From Nitrospira sp. (lineage in GTDB: Bacteria > Nitrospirota > Nitrospiria > Nitrospirales > Nitrospiraceae): 64,000 bases of DNA. The stretch is taken from NCBI GenBank assembly GCA_005116835.1, contig SWDM01000004.1, positions 90,749-154,748 of the forward strand. Direction: 5' to 3'. The translations under genes and the position numbers were made by a program. Shown here piece after piece: positions 8,191 through 17,034 of this stretch. Every line of letters begins with the position of its first letter. The first letter of the stretch is position 1. The notes beneath the pieces are model-generated. The model did no database searches. It was not told the DNA's origin and worked only from the letters and a program-made list of their open reading frames with translations.

Positions 8191-9516
8191 ATGACCCCCC
8201 CGGCGGGCCACACGGTGTTATGGCATTCCCTATTCACTATGACATCACCTTCCTCTCATACGGATATCTTGGCTCCTTCCCCTGGCACACTCTTGAATAT
8301 CGTCACGCAGTTTGCAGCTGACCTGGGAACGATGACCGACCTGACGACAATCGGAAACCGTATTATCAAAGAGCTGTGTGAGGCAGGTGGTACAACCCAT
8401 GGGGCGCTGTTTCTCCTCGATCGTGAACACGAATGTTATCGCCGCGCCAGCATGGTCGGACCGGTCGCACCGGCGCTTGTGCCTCCAACGCTGGCTATGG
8501 ACCATCCTCTGCCTCGCCACCTGCTCGCAACCAACCGAATCATGACGCAAGGCAACGCGCCGGCAGACCTACAGGATACCGATTCCGAAGTTGGCGCCCG
8601 AGCAGCTATGGAATCCATGCAGGCCCTGAGGATCGTACCCCACATCAATAAAGGCCGTCTCATCGCCTTTTCGCTCCTCGGCGCGGCACAGCCTATACCC
8701 GAAGAGAATTCACCGACCAGATTTCTCCTCGCTGCGCTCGCGCAAACCGCCACGAACGCCCTAGACACCATTGTGCTGTACGAAGATCTCCATCGCTCTC
8801 ACTTGCTCATGAAACGCACGGATCGCCTGAAATCCCTTGAAACGATCGCCGGGGGCTTCGCACATGAAATCCGAAATCCCCTCACCTCGATTAAGACCTT
8901 TATCCAGTTGGCTCCTGAACGAAAAGACGACCCCCAGTTTATTCAAGAGTTCAGCAAAGTGGTGCTCGACGATGTGTATCGGATCGAACGGCTCATCCAG
9001 GAAATCCTCGACTACGCCCGATACATGGAACCCAAGCTGACGGAAGAGGATTTCAACGATATTGTGGCCTCCTGCCTCTATTTCATCGATGTCAAGGCAG
9101 ACAGCCATGGGATCAAGATTGAAAAAGAGTTGGCGTCCGACCTGCCTCGTGTCATGTTGGACCGGCAGCAGATCAAACAGGTTCTACTCAACCTCTTCCT
9201 CAATGCCATGGACTCGATGGCAAGAGCGGGTGGACGGTTGCGCGTTCGCACCTACAAGCTCGTGAAACCGGGGGGAAGCATCTGGGTCAACATCGAAATC
9301 GAGGATACAGGAGAGGGAATCCAAGAGACGAACATCGAGCATATTTTCGACCCGTTTTTCACGACGAAACACGAGAGCGGGGAACACGAAGGAACGGGAC
9401 TGGGCTTGACGATCGTCCATCAAATCATTCAGGAACACCACGGCGAGATACGGGTGAAAAGCTCGATCGGTGTCGGCACCACGTTTTTTGTGAGCCTGCC
9501 TGCACTACCCGCATAG
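8191..9516 (+). CDS. GAF-domain sensor histidine kinase (NtrB-like)
   Basis: 441 residues, no membrane segment, so a cytosolic sensor. Residues ~30-195 form a GAF-like sensor. The kinase core follows: GGFAHEIRNPLTSIKTF with His225 as phospho-acceptor, then LLNLFLNAMDSM (N box), IEDTGEGI (G1), DPFFTTK (F box) and GTGLGLTIVHQII (G2). All ATP-binding motifs are intact, in contrast to the pseudokinase part of the gene upstream. It lies 13 bases before an NtrC-type regulator, the classic two-component arrangement, so it very likely phosphorylates that protein. The GAF ligand is unknown. The start is uncertain: ATG at 8191 is the longest, ATG at 8239 is an alternative; neither has a clear ribosome binding site. 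Confidence 0.92.
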   Translation: MTPPAGHTVLWHSLFTMTSPSSHTDILAPSPGTLLNIVTQFAADLGTMTDLTTIGNRIIKELCEAGGTTHGALFLLDREHECYRRASMVGPVAPALVPPTLAMDHPLPRHLLATNRIMTQGNAPADLQDTDSEVGARAAMESMQALRIVPHINKGRLIAFSLLGAAQPIPEENSPTRFLLAALAQTATNALDTIVLYEDLHRSHLLMKRTDRLKSLETIAGGFAHEIRNPLTSIKTFIQLAPERKDDPQFIQEFSKVVLDDVYRIERLIQEILDYARYMEPKLTEEDFNDIVASCLYFIDVKADSHGIKIEKELASDLPRVMLDRQQIKQVLLNLFLNAMDSMARAGGRLRVRTYKLVKPGGSIWVNIEIEDTGEGIQETNIEHIFDPFFTTKHESGEHEGTGLGLTIVHQIIQEHHGEIRVKSSIGVGTTFFVSLPALPA

Positions 9517-9529
9517 CCGTCAACACCCT

Positions 9530-10957
9530 ATGGACACTAGTATGAAAAAACGAGTGCTGTTGATCGATGATGAGTCCCGGGTCCGGGCCTCATTGAAAGC
9601 AGTGCTGGAACCGGCCTACGAAACCATCCAAGCCGCCGATGCCCAGGAGGGCCTTGAGCTGTTTCGGAAAGAAGCCCCTCACCTGGTGCTGCTGGATGTG
9701 ATCCTGCCAGGGACCGACGGACTATCGGTCCTCCAAACGATACGGGCCGAGGACCGCACGGCGCCGGTCATCATGTTGACCGGGACGAAATCGGTGAAAA
9801 CCGCCGTCGACGCGATGAAATTCGGCGCAGCCGACTATCTCTCAAAGCCGTTCGACGTGGAAGAACTCCGCATCATTGTCGAGCGCGCGCTCAGTGACCA
9901 AGAGCTTCAACGAGAAGTCAAACAACTCCGCGCGCAAGTCGTCCGTCGCTATGCCTTTCACAACCTAATCGGCAAAAGCCCCGGCATGCAGGATATCTAC
10001 ACCAAGATCGAGCAAGTCGCAGACAGCCGTACGACCGTCCTGATCGGGGGCGAGAGCGGCACAGGCAAGGAGCTGGTCGCCAAGGCGCTGCACTATAACA
10101 GCGGCAGACGGGAACGTCCCTTTATCGCGCTGAACTGCGCCGCCATTCCCGACACGCTCATCGAGAGTGAACTGTTCGGCCATGAGAAGGGTTCATTCAC
10201 GGACGCCACAGCCCGTCGAGTCGGGCAATTTGAACTGGCCAATACCGGCACACTCTTCCTCGACGAGATCGGCGACCTCAGTCCCATGACCCAAGCCAAA
10301 CTCCTGCGCATCCTGCAAGAGCGAGAGTTCACCAGAGTCGGAGGAGTGCAATCGATCAAGGTGGACGTGCGGATTGTGACAGCCACGAACCAGAATCTCG
10401 AAGATCTTGTCCGCAAGGGGCAATTCCGCGAAGACCTCTACTACCGCATCAACGTCATTGCCCTGTATTTGCCCCCTCTTCGGGAGCGTGGCGAAGACAT
10501 TCCACTCCTCGCCAGGCACTTTCTGTCCAAACGTATCGAGGAAGAGAGTCGGAAGCCTCAAGAGTTCTCCAAAGATGCCGTCGATCTTCTATGCCGCTAT
10601 CCCTGGCCCGGCAATGTCCGAGAGATGGAAAACATCATCGAACAGGCATTCATTTGGTCTAAGGGATGCGACACCATTCTGCCCGAACATCTCCCGACCA
10701 TTCTCAAAAACGACTCCCGATCCTCTTCGCTCCGTGACGACACGCTCGCCGGCAGACTGTCGCTCGAGAAGGCCGTCATGGAATTTGAGCGAGAAATCAT
10801 CTTGGATGCCTTGAAACGAACCAACTATATCCAAACCCATGCTGCGAACCTGCTGGGAATCAGCCGCCGGATGCTCAAGTACCGTATGGACACGCTGGGA
10901 ATCGGTCGACCCGATCAGGAGGTTGCGCCAGAACCTCCTGCCATAGTGCAGGAATAG
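9530..10957 (+). CDS. NtrC-family sigma-54-dependent response regulator
   Basis: 475 residues with three domains in order. Receiver domain, residues ~5-125: LLIDDE, the phospho-acceptor in LVLLDVILPG, and YLSKPFD. AAA+ sigma-54 activator, ~145-380: Walker A GGESGTGKE, Walker B GTLFLDEIGD, and the arginine-finger region. Fis-type helix-turn-helix at the end: HAANLLGISRRMLKYRM. The loop that touches sigma-54 reads GSFTDA instead of the canonical GAFTGA. It is preceded by its probable kinase and followed by a receiver-HD-GYP gene whose upstream region contains a sigma-54 promoter match, the likely target. ATG at 9542 (MKKRVLLIDDE) is an equally possible start. Family secure; target is inference. 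Confidence 0.94.
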   Translation: MDTSMKKRVLLIDDESRVRASLKAVLEPAYETIQAADAQEGLELFRKEAPHLVLLDVILPGTDGLSVLQTIRAEDRTAPVIMLTGTKSVKTAVDAMKFGAADYLSKPFDVEELRIIVERALSDQELQREVKQLRAQVVRRYAFHNLIGKSPGMQDIYTKIEQVADSRTTVLIGGESGTGKELVAKALHYNSGRRERPFIALNCAAIPDTLIESELFGHEKGSFTDATARRVGQFELANTGTLFLDEIGDLSPMTQAKLLRILQEREFTRVGGVQSIKVDVRIVTATNQNLEDLVRKGQFREDLYYRINVIALYLPPLRERGEDIPLLARHFLSKRIEEESRKPQEFSKDAVDLLCRYPWPGNVREMENIIEQAFIWSKGCDTILPEHLPTILKNDSRSSSLRDDTLAGRLSLEKAVMEFEREIILDALKRTNYIQTHAANLLGISRRMLKYRMDTLGIGRPDQEVAPEPPAIVQE

Positions 10958-10976
10958 CACAGCCTTACTGAGTCTT

Positions 10977-10997
10977 TTCTGCACCATTGATGCAGAA
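10977..10997 (+). terminator. Small hairpin after the response regulator gene
   Basis: TTCTGCA (10977-10983) and TGCAGAA (10991-10997) form a perfect 7-bp stem with a 7-base loop, followed by ATTT. It starts 19 bases after the stop. The short stem and weak U-tract make it a weak terminator at best. Confidence 0.35.
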
Positions 10998-11098
10998 ATT
11001 TCCACCGCAGTACGTAGTGTTTCGCCCCGTAAAACTACATATGGGCTTCCGTCGTGGAGCAGCTACACTCCATTGACGGATGGCCTAACTCACTGAAA

Positions 11099-11114
11099 TG
11101 GAACGGGAATTGCT
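11099..11114 (+). promoter_or_regulatory. Sigma-54 (RpoN) promoter for the receiver-HD-GYP gene
   Basis: TGGAACGGGAATTGCT matches the -24/-12 consensus TGGCACG-N4-TTGCW except for one base. The invariant GG (11100-11101) and GC (11112-11113) are exactly 10 bases apart. Predicted transcription would start near 11125, leaving ~20 bases of leader that carry the AAAGGA ribosome binding site before ATG 11146. The gene just upstream encodes a sigma-54 activator, which supports the site. Confidence 0.7.
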
Positions 11115-11145
11115 TAGAATTACGTAGTTGATGCTAAAGGACCCT

Positions 11146-12297
11146 ATGAATACGCCCGTCACTTCAGATCCGGTATTGAATAAACCGACCTTGCTCGTGG
11201 TGGACGACGAGGCAGGGCCTCGTGATGCGCTGAGAGTGATTCTCCGCCCATTCTTCAATATTCAAACAGCGGAATCGGCCAGTGCAGCAGTTGAGGTGCT
11301 CAATTCCCAGCAGATCGACATCATCACTCTCGATCAAAAACTGCCAGATCGCCAAGGTATCGATCTCCTGCAGGACATCAAGCATGACCATGCCAACGTA
11401 GAAGTCATCATCATCACCGGCTATGGAAGCCTGAAATCTGCCATGGAGGGGATACGCCATGGCGCTGCCGGCTATCTACTCAAACCATTCAATGTCACGG
11501 AATTACTTTCCCTCGTCAATCAGACGCTCGAAAAGAAACAACGGCTCGATTTCCTGAGACATTTCATCGGAACATCGACGCGCCTCTGGGGGTCGGATAC
11601 TGAAAGCGCACAAGCCTGGAAAGAATTACTTGCGGGCTACAAGGCGATCGCAAAATCAACATCGGGCAGCCCCTCCAATGTCGAAGATAAGTCGGATCTG
11701 CTCCCGGTGCTCTCAGACCTGCTTGAAGCCAAGGATCGCCAACTGCTCAACCACTGCAGCCGCGTGAGTTTCTACGCCACACTCTTGGCCAACCGAATTA
11801 ACCTGACGCAACCGGAACAGAAGTCACTGGCCCTGGGGGCCTTCCTCCACGACATCGGTAAGATCGGCCCGGAACCCTATCGATTCGCCGATGATGAAAT
11901 CACTGCGACCGAGAAGTCCGGTGGAAGCCAGCATCATCCAGAGCAGGGGGCGAAACTCGTATTGCCGTTAGGACTTCCGGCTGAGGTGGGACAGATTATT
12001 GCCTATCACCATGAACGGTGGGATGGCGCTGGCTATCCATTCGGGCTTCAGGGAAATGGAGTCCCCCAACTGGCTCGCATTGTCTGTCTAGCCCAAACAT
12101 TCGACCATCTGACTGCGGAACTCCCTGGACGAACTCCCCTCTCGATCGATGACGCCTGCCAACAGATGTTGTCGTACGCCGGCACTCACTTCGAACCGAA
12201 ACTAACCGAGCTCTTTGTCCATGTAGTCCAGGAATGCAAGGCCTCCCTTCCTGCCATGGCACTCGCAATAACCCCGACCGACCGATCTGACTCTTAA
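11146..12297 (+). CDS. Response regulator with HD-GYP domain (c-di-GMP phosphodiesterase-like)
   Basis: 383 residues from the ATG at 11146, chosen because AAAGGA lies five bases upstream and because a sigma-54 promoter would start transcription near 11125; in-frame starts at 11128 and 11131 would leave almost no leader. Residues ~5-125 are a receiver domain (LLVVDDEAG, IITLDQKLPD, YLLKPFN). The C-terminal half is an HD-GYP domain with HDIGKIG, QHHPEQGA and YHHERWDGAGYPFGL, keeping the metal-binding His/Asp set and the GYP signature. HD-GYP proteins hydrolyse c-di-GMP to pGpG or GMP. Together with the PilZ domains encoded at 3934-8121 this suggests a local c-di-GMP circuit. Metal ligands look intact, but activity is not proven. 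Confidence 0.9.
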   Translation: MNTPVTSDPVLNKPTLLVVDDEAGPRDALRVILRPFFNIQTAESASAAVEVLNSQQIDIITLDQKLPDRQGIDLLQDIKHDHANVEVIIITGYGSLKSAMEGIRHGAAGYLLKPFNVTELLSLVNQTLEKKQRLDFLRHFIGTSTRLWGSDTESAQAWKELLAGYKAIAKSTSGSPSNVEDKSDLLPVLSDLLEAKDRQLLNHCSRVSFYATLLANRINLTQPEQKSLALGAFLHDIGKIGPEPYRFADDEITATEKSGGSQHHPEQGAKLVLPLGLPAEVGQIIAYHHERWDGAGYPFGLQGNGVPQLARIVCLAQTFDHLTAELPGRTPLSIDDACQQMLSYAGTHFEPKLTELFVHVVQECKASLPAMALAITPTDRSDS

Positions 12298-12330
12298 CCG
12301 GATCCTAAAAAAAGTCCGCCAGCCTATCTC

Positions 12331-12366
12331 GTTTAATTGGTTTGTCTTGTTTATTTGGTTGAACCA
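12331..12366. repeat. T/G-rich interspersed repeat, copy A
   Basis: Sequence of the type TTGGTTTGTCTTGTTTATT then TGGTTGAACCA. Related copies lie at 19265-19350 and 30281-30352. Here it sits between two convergent genes (HD-GYP and recN), a place where a bidirectional terminator would be expected. It is preceded at 12309-12320 by a run of seven A and TCCGCCAGC, a 9-mer also seen at 62808. Confidence 0.5.
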
Positions 12367-12368
12367 GA

Positions 12369-14060
12369 TTATTCCGACTGCTTTCCATTTGCTCCGGCAA
12401 TGAGTTCCGCTGCCGTTTCACGTACTTTCTTCGTAATGGTCAGCCCCCCCAGCATTCTGGCAATCTCCTCTTCTCTCCCCATCCCCTTGAGCGTTCTGAT
12501 CGACGTGGAAGTTCGCCGGCTTTCCAAGCCCTTCTCCACCAGCAGATGATGTTCTGCCTGAGAGGCGACCTGCGGAAGGTGGGTGATGCAAAACACTTGA
12601 TGGAACGATCCGAGCTTGCGCAGTCTCGTTCCCATGGCGGCAGCGACGGCCCCTCCGACTCCTGTATCGATTTCATCGAAGACCAGAACCGGAACCTGGT
12701 CCATCTCGGCCAATACTGTCTTGAGCGCCAACATCATCCGCGAAAGCTCCCCGCCAGACGCCACACGGCCCAAGGGTCTTGGTGGTTCACCAGGATTACT
12801 CGATAGCAAAAACTCGACTCGATCGCGTCCAGAGGGTCCCAGCCCTTCGACCGACTCATCACTCGAGACCGAGACCTGAAAAATCGCCTGTTCCATCTTT
12901 AACGCAGCCAACTCCCCCCCCACCAATGTCGTCATCCGCTTGGCCGCATCAAGTCGCTTTTTAGACAGCTGCAGTGACAATTTCTGAAGCAATCGGACCG
13001 CTTCGCCCAACCGATCAGTCAACTCGGCGGTTCTTTCATGGCGATTGCCCAACAACCGAAGTTCCTCTTGTACCAGACTGCCAGTCGCTAAGACTGCCTC
13101 AACCGACCCTCCATACTTTTTCTTCAACTGCTGAATCAGGTCGAGTCGATCCTCTACGAGAGCCTGTCTGTCAGGGTCCGCCTCTAACTGCTCTGCATAG
13201 TCGCGCAACCGCCCGGAAAGTTCTTTGAGTTCAATCGCCGACTCCACAGCAGCCTTTTCGCAATCACCCATTGTCGGATCGGTTTGAGTCAGCTCAGCAA
13301 GGGTACGCCCAATGCGGCCCAATCTGGTAAGGACAGCCTGCTCGTCCTCCTGCAACTCGACGTACGCTTCATGGGCCAACTCTCTGAGCCGATACGCATG
13401 GACAAGCCGTTGCCGCTCGCTACGGAGCAGCTCTTCTTCATCGGGCGCCAACCCCGCCTGTTGGATCTCCTGAGATTGGAATCGCAACATATCTTCACGC
13501 CTTGCGCGATCGGCAACATCCTTCTGCAACACCTCCAACTGCGCGCGTAGCTCCTTCCAAGCCTGATAGGCCTGTTCATACTGTCCACGCAGTTCAAAAA
13601 GGCGTCCGAATGCGTCGAGGGCATCTAATTGATTCGTGGCAGCCAGCAACGATTGCTGTTCATGCTGGCCATGGATATCGACAAGAGTACCCCCTAGTTC
13701 TTCCAACACACGCAGGGGACAGGGGCTGCCGTTGACGTACACCCGATGCCGACCGGATCTGGAGAGGATTCGCTTGAGGATCAGCTCAGATTCGTTCTGA
13801 CCGATGATGTCCTGGAGCTTCAGGCGACGAAGGAGCGGATGGCTGTCAGGAAGGTGAAATACTGCTTCAAGTTGCGCCTCGTCTTCGCCGGAACGGATCT
13901 GGTCGGTCGAGGCGCGCCCACCGACCAGGAGGGCAATGGCATCGATGAGGAGAGATTTGCCGGCTCCGGTTTCCCCTGTCAGGACCGTAAACCCAGACTG
14001 GAATTGGAGACTGAGCTGCTCAATGAGCGCGAAATTGACAATGCGCAACTCGGTGAGCAT
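12369..14060 (-). CDS. recN: DNA repair protein RecN
   Basis: 563 residues, the usual RecN length. An SMC-like ATPase split by a coiled coil: Walker A GETGAGKS at residues 29-36, a long Glu/Arg/Leu-rich coiled coil at ~150-370, then the ABC signature VASGGELSRMML and Walker B VLVFDEIDTGVGG followed by CITHLPQVASQAEHH. RecN acts in the cytoplasm at double-strand breaks, bringing DNA ends and sister chromosomes together before RecA-dependent repair. It is the last gene of a minus-strand run (accD, folC, lptD, thioredoxin, recN) with a 21-base gap after the thioredoxin gene. No LexA box was recognised. Confidence 0.97.
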   Translation of the reverse strand: MLTELRIVNFALIEQLSLQFQSGFTVLTGETGAGKSLLIDAIALLVGGRASTDQIRSGEDEAQLEAVFHLPDSHPLLRRLKLQDIIGQNESELILKRILSRSGRHRVYVNGSPCPLRVLEELGGTLVDIHGQHEQQSLLAATNQLDALDAFGRLFELRGQYEQAYQAWKELRAQLEVLQKDVADRARREDMLRFQSQEIQQAGLAPDEEELLRSERQRLVHAYRLRELAHEAYVELQEDEQAVLTRLGRIGRTLAELTQTDPTMGDCEKAAVESAIELKELSGRLRDYAEQLEADPDRQALVEDRLDLIQQLKKKYGGSVEAVLATGSLVQEELRLLGNRHERTAELTDRLGEAVRLLQKLSLQLSKKRLDAAKRMTTLVGGELAALKMEQAIFQVSVSSDESVEGLGPSGRDRVEFLLSSNPGEPPRPLGRVASGGELSRMMLALKTVLAEMDQVPVLVFDEIDTGVGGAVAAAMGTRLRKLGSFHQVFCITHLPQVASQAEHHLLVEKGLESRRTSTSIRTLKGMGREEEIARMLGGLTITKKVRETAAELIAGANGKQSE

Positions 14061-14081
14061 TGCGGCAGGTAACTACAATCC

Positions 14082-14429
14082 TTAGGCTGAGCCGGCTGGT
14101 TGTGCCAGCAGCGAATCGATCATGTCCTTGAACTGCCGCTTCGGTCTTGCCCCAACGAGCTTTTCCACAACCTGTCCATTCTTGAAAAACAAGATGGTCG
14201 GGATACTCATCACTTGATAGCGGCCTGCAACTTCAGGATTCTCATCGGTATTGAGCTTCCGCACTTTCATCTTCCCCGCATACTCCTTGCTCAATTCCTC
14301 GACGATCGGAGCGACCATTTGACAAGGACCGCACCAGACGGCCCAAAAATCTACCATCACGAGTTCGGGGGATTTCATGACGTCCGCATCCCACGTTGCA
14401 TCTTCAACCTTCAGTGCATCACCTGCCAC
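14082..14429 (-). CDS. trxA: Thioredoxin
   Basis: A GTG start at 14429 is preferred: a GGAGGA ribosome binding site lies just upstream and it gives a normal 115-residue thioredoxin, whereas the longer frame adds 33 residues of non-homologous sequence. The domain has VDFWAVWCGPCQMVAP with the redox Cys pair, the cis-Pro loop MSIPTILFF and the closing LVGARPK. It is a cytosolic disulfide reductant working with thioredoxin reductase (not in the window). It sits between lptD and recN on the minus strand, 21 bases before recN. Confidence 0.95.
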   Translation of the reverse strand: MAGDALKVEDATWDADVMKSPELVMVDFWAVWCGPCQMVAPIVEELSKEYAGKMKVRKLNTDENPEVAGRYQVMSIPTILFFKNGQVVEKLVGARPKRQFKDMIDSLLAQPAGSA

Positions 14430-14561
14430 GTCGCATCCTCCTTCGCTAAGCACACCGTAAATCTTGGAACTGGTGCGGCATCGTATACCAGCCTTCTTCG
14501 AGGAGTCAAATCCTCCATGCCTGCCCACTCTGGGCTGGCTTTGTCTCAGGGAAAAATCGTT

Positions 14562-17018
14562 TTATCGACCGTACGGCTCCATCGTCGGTTGAGGCGTAGC
14601 CGACTGCGGTGCCCCATAGGGCCCTCCTGGCGTAGACCAGGGCAGCCCCTTCTCTCCAACCAACAACGGGCTGAGGATGCTGCGAACCACTGCTGTACCA
14701 AAACTCTCTGTCCAACCGATTCCGGTCAGGCTCAGCATGAAACTATACTGCTGGCGATCGGGGAACTGTAAATAATAGAGCCCTAGCGACCAACATTTGC
14801 AGGGATTCTGATAGAGAGCGACCACGTCGTACTCCGGACTCTTTCCGGTCTTGATGTCGTAGTAGCCCTTCGCCCCGACCGTCCAACCCCAGGGTGTCCG
14901 AAACGCTCCTCCCGCTGTGGCAAATTGTATCTCAGGGGTCGGCGCATAGACTTCATTGAATGAAATCGGGTTCCAGACGTCTCCGCGACGCACACGATTC
15001 CCATCGTGAGAGAACCGCTGTCCCACTTCGAGATACCAATAGTTGGACTGTTGGACCCGGAGATTGGTGTTGAATTGACTCAACGACGATTGGTAGGGAT
15101 CAAAAAATGCATCGATGGTCAAATACTGGTTGAGCGCAGGCTGTTGACCAAGGCCGGGGCCAGTCCCGATACCCTGGCCGAAGGAGGCAGCGGCCAACTG
15201 AGCTTGGGTAAACTGAGGAGTCGTATTCCCGATCGCAATCCTCATCCAGAGATCGGAGAATTTCTTCCCATCAATGGCCACTGTCGCCGGTTGTAGCGGT
15301 TGTGTGATCGACCCGAACAGCGGGGATGCGCCCGGGGTAAAGTCTCGGGCTCTCGTTTGCACGGCGCCCGCGTGATAACTCTGGGCCATCGTGAAATCCA
15401 GCCAATTGAAACTGCTGCTTCCCTCTTGCTCCAACAACCGGCTTCGAATCGCATAGGTCAGCAAGTTCTTCTTCGGTAGATCGTCTACTTGATCGATCTG
15501 GGTCAATCGCGACTGATTCGTCGTGGGAACATATTCGTAGATGACGCTGGGTTCGATGGTGTGCAACAGGCTGTTTCCCTCGCTCGTCCTGAAACGCCGG
15601 CTCAGCTTCGATGTCGCATCGAGCGCCGCCCATAGGGTCTCGCGATGCTCGCTTTCAAGACTTTGGGCCCCCCTTGTGTAATAGGTTTCGCGCACCTTCA
15701 CCTGGGGAGTCAGGCCTACGATGTGGCCAAAATCCACGACGTCGGTCGACAGTCCCGGCATCACATCGACTCGATTCTGGCTAAACCCCTGCTCGCGATA
15801 AAAGTTCGCGAAACTCATTTCTGTACCGAGTAACACCGGCGAATTGAATAGTGAGACGTTCGGGAGGCTGTATCCGATTTCCGGCAGACGCTGAAAGGTA
15901 TCGCTTCCGCCCAACTGCAACGGCTGCAAGTATTGACCGAGCAGATAGACCTTCCCGTACCCCAGACGTTGCGTTGCCAAAAAGTTCGATTCGCTGCTGG
16001 GAAGGGCTCTCTGAACTCCCGAGCTGCTCAACTGCTGTAGATAATTCGGGTCTGTCACCAAATTGGCTTGGACACGAAGCAACAAATCTGGTGTGAATTG
16101 CTGGATATGGGTTCCAGTGATCATCGCCCGAGTCTGCTCCGCATCTTGTCCCATCTGACTCACACCAGCCACATCCGGCAACTCTGTCTGCCGCAAAGCA
16201 CTAACCAACCATTGGCCCCTCGACCTCCGGTCCAAGGCATAACGATACTTCAGATCGCCCCCGTATCCGAGGCTGCTGTAATAAGAGGGAGAGATCGTCA
16301 CATCATGGCTGGGATTGATGGCCCAAAAGAAACTTTCTTGGAGATGCATACCGAAGCGGTTATCGTACCCGATCGTGGGAATGAGGAACCCGGTGCGTCG
16401 TTTGGAGAGAGGATACGTCAACGTGGGGAGCGGGATCACCGGAACATCGTTTACACAGAGCCACGCACCGGTAAAGGCCACGTTGTCGCCGGCATGCAGG
16501 TCAAGATCCTTGAACTGAAACCGCCAGGCCGGGATCTCACCTTCCTGCGCGTCGCAATTGGTAAACCGACCCTCTTTCACCCGGTAATGCTCATCGGAAG
16601 ACCGCTGAATAAGACGCCCCTCCACCGTCGTATTCGTGGATTTGAGATAGACCCGTCCATGCGTGATGACCCCCGCCTCGGTATTCACGTTCAGTTCCAA
16701 CCGTTCAGTCACAAGATCGACCTTGGAATCGGTGAGCCGAACGTGGCCTGTGGCAATGACGACGCCAGGCAAGGCCTGAACAGTCATATGATCGGCAGTC
16801 AGGCGCAGGGTGCCTTGGTTGACGACCACCGAGCCATCGGCTTCGTAGACTTCGCGGTCTTGAAGATAGTCGATTCGCGCGGCAGTGATATCGAGCGGGA
16901 GCCCCTCGGCGGACGTCGTCGTCTCGGCGGAGCCCTTTCCATTCCCTGCCGCAGCCCCTGCGTGCGGCAACAGTATTCCCAGCATCAACCAACCAATCAG
17001 GCCTATCCAGAGCCGCAT
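14562..17018 (-). CDS. lptD: LPS-assembly protein LptD (outer-membrane translocon)
   Basis: 818 residues from the ATG at 17018, which has GCAGGG upstream and gives a clean signal peptide (MRLWIGLIGWLMLGILLPHAGA); ATG 17033 is possible, while longer starts run far into folC. Residues ~45-200 are the periplasmic OstA beta-jellyroll (ITAARIDYLQDREVYEADG, VVIATGHVRLTDSK). The remainder is the 26-strand beta-barrel with typical patterns such as TYPLSKRRTGFLIPTIGYD and alternating aromatic strands up to the C-terminus. LptD inserts lipopolysaccharide into the outer leaflet with LptE. Cys residues are few and the disulfide pattern of E. coli is not obvious. The start lies immediately after the folC stop, so both are likely co-transcribed. 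Confidence 0.95.
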   Translation of the reverse strand: MRLWIGLIGWLMLGILLPHAGAAAGNGKGSAETTTSAEGLPLDITAARIDYLQDREVYEADGSVVVNQGTLRLTADHMTVQALPGVVIATGHVRLTDSKVDLVTERLELNVNTEAGVITHGRVYLKSTNTTVEGRLIQRSSDEHYRVKEGRFTNCDAQEGEIPAWRFQFKDLDLHAGDNVAFTGAWLCVNDVPVIPLPTLTYPLSKRRTGFLIPTIGYDNRFGMHLQESFFWAINPSHDVTISPSYYSSLGYGGDLKYRYALDRRSRGQWLVSALRQTELPDVAGVSQMGQDAEQTRAMITGTHIQQFTPDLLLRVQANLVTDPNYLQQLSSSGVQRALPSSESNFLATQRLGYGKVYLLGQYLQPLQLGGSDTFQRLPEIGYSLPNVSLFNSPVLLGTEMSFANFYREQGFSQNRVDVMPGLSTDVVDFGHIVGLTPQVKVRETYYTRGAQSLESEHRETLWAALDATSKLSRRFRTSEGNSLLHTIEPSVIYEYVPTTNQSRLTQIDQVDDLPKKNLLTYAIRSRLLEQEGSSSFNWLDFTMAQSYHAGAVQTRARDFTPGASPLFGSITQPLQPATVAIDGKKFSDLWMRIAIGNTTPQFTQAQLAAASFGQGIGTGPGLGQQPALNQYLTIDAFFDPYQSSLSQFNTNLRVQQSNYWYLEVGQRFSHDGNRVRRGDVWNPISFNEVYAPTPEIQFATAGGAFRTPWGWTVGAKGYYDIKTGKSPEYDVVALYQNPCKCWSLGLYYLQFPDRQQYSFMLSLTGIGWTESFGTAVVRSILSPLLVGEKGLPWSTPGGPYGAPQSATPQPTMEPYGR

Positions 17019-17034
17019 TGCAATCCCTGCCATG

